This document shows, one piece after another, positions 62,727-64,000 of a stretch of DNA of 64,000 bases. Position 1 is the first letter of the stretch, and every line of letters begins with the position of its first letter. Source of the stretch: Streptomyces sp. NRRL S-340 (GTDB lineage Bacteria; Actinomycetota; Actinomycetes; Streptomycetales; Streptomycetaceae). Both the position numbers and the translations under genes were made by a program. Under the pieces are notes generated by a model. That model made no database searches, had not been told where the DNA came from, and was given only the letters and a program-made list of their open reading frames with translations. The DNA lies in contig NZ_JOIY01000007.1 of NCBI RefSeq assembly GCF_000720185.1, forward strand, positions 62,001-126,000, read 5' to 3'.

Positions 62727-62807
62727 ACGACTCCCCCTCGGTGCACCGGGCCGTACGGCCGCACGTCCCGCATTCCGCGCGTTCCATGCTGCCAGGCGGC
62801 GGCACGC

Positions 62808-63173
62808 TCACGGGCCGGTTCGGGGCAGGTACACCGAGACGGCGGGGCCGGGGAGTTCGGGGCGCCGGGCGGGGTGGTCCTGGGCGGGACGGCCGACGGC
62901 GGCCATGTCGCCGGTCGTCGGCGCGGCCGGCCGGCGCCCTGCCTCGGCGGACGCGCCGCCCCACTGCCACAGCGCCAGCAGCAGCACCACCCAGACCAGC
63001 CCGGCGACGAGGCGGCCGAGCCCACGCAGACGATCGGTGACGCGCGGGAGACCGGTGACGCCAGACCGTGCGGTGGCACACGGAGGTCCGGTGACGCCAG
63101 ACCGCGCGGGGACGCGCGGGCGTTCCGTCACACGCGGGCGTTCGGTGACGCGCGGGCGTTCGGTGTCGGACAT
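62808..63173 (-). CDS. Small membrane protein, possibly a truncated class F sortase
   Basis: 121 aa from ATG 63173. Basic N-terminus with repeated RPRVTE words (four near-repeats of GCGTCACCGAACGCCCGC type), one helix (LVAGLVWVVLLLALWQWGG), then PAAPTTGDMAAVGRPA and PGPAVSVYLPRTGP-stop. The segment after the helix is like the start of Streptomyces class F sortases, but the catalytic Cys/Arg domain is absent. May be a decayed sortase or a distinct small protein. Confidence 0.5.
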   Translation of the reverse strand: MSDTERPRVTERPRVTERPRVPARSGVTGPPCATARSGVTGLPRVTDRLRGLGRLVAGLVWVVLLLALWQWGGASAEAGRRPAAPTTGDMAAVGRPAQDHPARRPELPGPAVSVYLPRTGP

Positions 63174-63187
63174 CGTGATCCCGTCCT

Positions 63188-63583
63188 TCAGTCCTCGGTC
63201 CGCCGGCGGCCGTGCGGGGCGGCGTCGTCGTCCCCGGGGCGGCCCGCGCCGCGTGCGCCGCGTGCGCCGCGTGCCCGCGGCAGGAGGACGACGGCCGCCG
63301 CCGCGACTCCCGCGAGGACCAGTCCGGTCACCGCGTGCGCCATGCCGGGCGCGGCCGCGACGGCGTGCGGGTCCGCGGGGGCGGAGGGGGCCGGGCGCGC
63401 CTGCACCGGGACGACGGCGACGGCGACGCCGCCGGGGGCGGGCGGCGCGGACGCCGGGGCACGGCCGCCACCGGCCCCGGCCGCTCCCTGGATGCTGCCG
63501 GAGGTGGTGGCGGGGGCCATGGCCGGGGCGAAGGCACCGGCCACCAGCAGCCCTGTGCACAGAGTCAGGCGCAGCGAACCCAT
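63188..63583 (-). CDS. Secreted, membrane-anchored small protein next to the sortase-like gene
   Basis: 131 aa from ATG 63583 (GGAGG upstream). Signal peptide MGSLRLTLCTGLLVAGAFAP, Ala/Pro/Gly-rich middle, then a C-terminal helix (AVTGLVLAGVAAAAVVLL) and Arg-rich tail (RARGARGARGAGR), the architecture of a wall- or membrane-anchored protein. Commonly encoded just upstream of class F sortases. 14 bp separate it from the 62808-63173 gene. Confidence 0.65.
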   Translation of the reverse strand: MGSLRLTLCTGLLVAGAFAPAMAPATTSGSIQGAAGAGGGRAPASAPPAPGGVAVAVVPVQARPAPSAPADPHAVAAAPGMAHAVTGLVLAGVAAAAVVLLPRARGARGARGAGRPGDDDAAPHGRRRTED

Positions 63584-63698
63584 CGTGACACCTCCGGTAC
63601 CAGGAGACGTCACGGAGCCCGGGACCGCATCCGCGACCGGCCGGTACTGCTCCGTACGGGTGACCGGCCGACGGGTCAGGGCCCGCCCGGGGCCGGCG

Positions 63699-64000
63699 TC
63701 AGACGCGTTCCACCAGGTCGGCGATGGAGTCGATGACCTCGGACGGGCGGAACGGGTAGCGGTCGACGTCCTTGGGCTGCGTCACGCCGGTCAGCACCAG
63801 GAAGGTGCGCATCCCGGCCTCCAGACCGGCGAGCACGTCGGTGTCCATCCGGTCGCCGATCATGGCGGAGGTCTCGGAGTGGGCGCCGATCGCGTTCAGC
63901 CCGGCCCGCATCATCAGCGGGTTGGGCTTGCCCACGAAGTACGGCTTCTTGCCCGTCGCCGCGGTGATCAGGGCGGCGACCGAGCCGGTGGCGGGCAGGT
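63699..64000 (-). CDS. HAD-family hydrolase, NagD-like, 5' end cut by window
   Basis: C-terminal 99 residues only; the start lies beyond base 64000. KKPYFVGKPNPLMMRAGLNA and the HAD motif III/IV region SAMIGDRMDTDVLAGLEAG, then TFLVLTGVTQPKDVDRYPFR, are the HAD-IIA (NagD / PNPPase) signature. Probably a sugar- or nucleotide-phosphate phosphatase. Length beyond the edge cannot be judged. Confidence 0.85.
   Translation of the reverse strand, partial: LPATGSVAALITAATGKKPYFVGKPNPLMMRAGLNAIGAHSETSAMIGDRMDTDVLAGLEAGMRTFLVLTGVTQPKDVDRYPFRPSEVIDSIADLVERV

Overview
The window is high-GC, densely coded actinobacterial DNA with strong third-position GC bias, GTG/TTG starts, T-poor hairpin terminators and a TTA-containing adpA. 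This is a Streptomyces chromosome core region. From memory, the gene order (glmS, adpA-orn, tRNA-His, ceb cluster, cdgA, LLM oxidoreductase, cslA-glxA-cslZ) resembles the S. coelicolor SCO2789-SCO2838 neighbourhood; I could not align it.

0-7 kb: a second-type glmS, a universal stress protein with a four-copy 32-bp repeat at its 3' end, the developmental regulator adpA (TTA codon 225), oligoribonuclease orn, tRNA-His and a GNAT acetyltransferase. 7-18.6 kb: an expanded cellobiose/cello-oligosaccharide locus: cebEFG importer plus bglC on the minus strand, divergent cebR, a second GH1 beta-glucosidase and a second LacI regulator. Four CebR-type palindromes (TGGGAGCGCTCCCA and variants) sit at cebE, bglC and the second glucosidase. 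A secreted CBM2-GH18 enzyme follows. 18.7-26.7 kb: a two-component system, a secreted protein, a spermidine-synthase-fold protein, a prim-pol-like orphan, an HTH-TPR regulator with a His/Asp linker, a histidine phosphatase and a PAP2 protein.

26.6-30.8 kb: a three-gene overlapping operon coding for a Cas4/RecB-like nuclease, a 531-aa protein of unknown function and an SF1 helicase. A mobile element of 10.98 kb (30,721-41,708) is integrated in the 3' end of the helicase gene. It has a large serine integrase, an 8-bp crossover core (GGCTGGGA) at both ends, and its left end supplies a same-length 19-residue replacement for the helicase C-terminus. Cargo: XRE/DUF5753, DUF6879, DUF7848 and DUF397 regulators, a DUF3987-like ATPase, an Lsr2/BRCT protein, a P22-like major capsid protein with scaffold, a second XRE regulator, a STAS protein and a winged-helix protein. 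I see no terminase, portal, tail gene or relaxase. It looks like a minimal capsid-encoding satellite-type island, and is the most novel thing here.

42-57.3 kb: core genes again: a small helical protein, a prim-pol-like protein whose stop codon lies inside a tRNA-Lys gene, an M6 metalloprotease, PAS-GGDEF-EAL protein CdgA (BldD-type box near the start), an LLM flavoenzyme, a formaldehyde dehydrogenase, an ectoine-type ehuBCDA importer with divergent eutA, a chitin-type AA10 LPMO under a DasR-type palindrome, an SPFH protein and three identical tRNA-Lys(CTT) genes. 57.7-64 kb: cslA-glxA and convergent cslZ (tip glycan synthesis), two small sortase-neighbourhood membrane proteins, and a HAD hydrolase cut by the right edge.

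Logic: the window links polysaccharide uptake and hydrolysis (CebR, DasR-type control) with developmental control (AdpA, c-di-GMP, tip glycan), interrupted by one recent mobile element.
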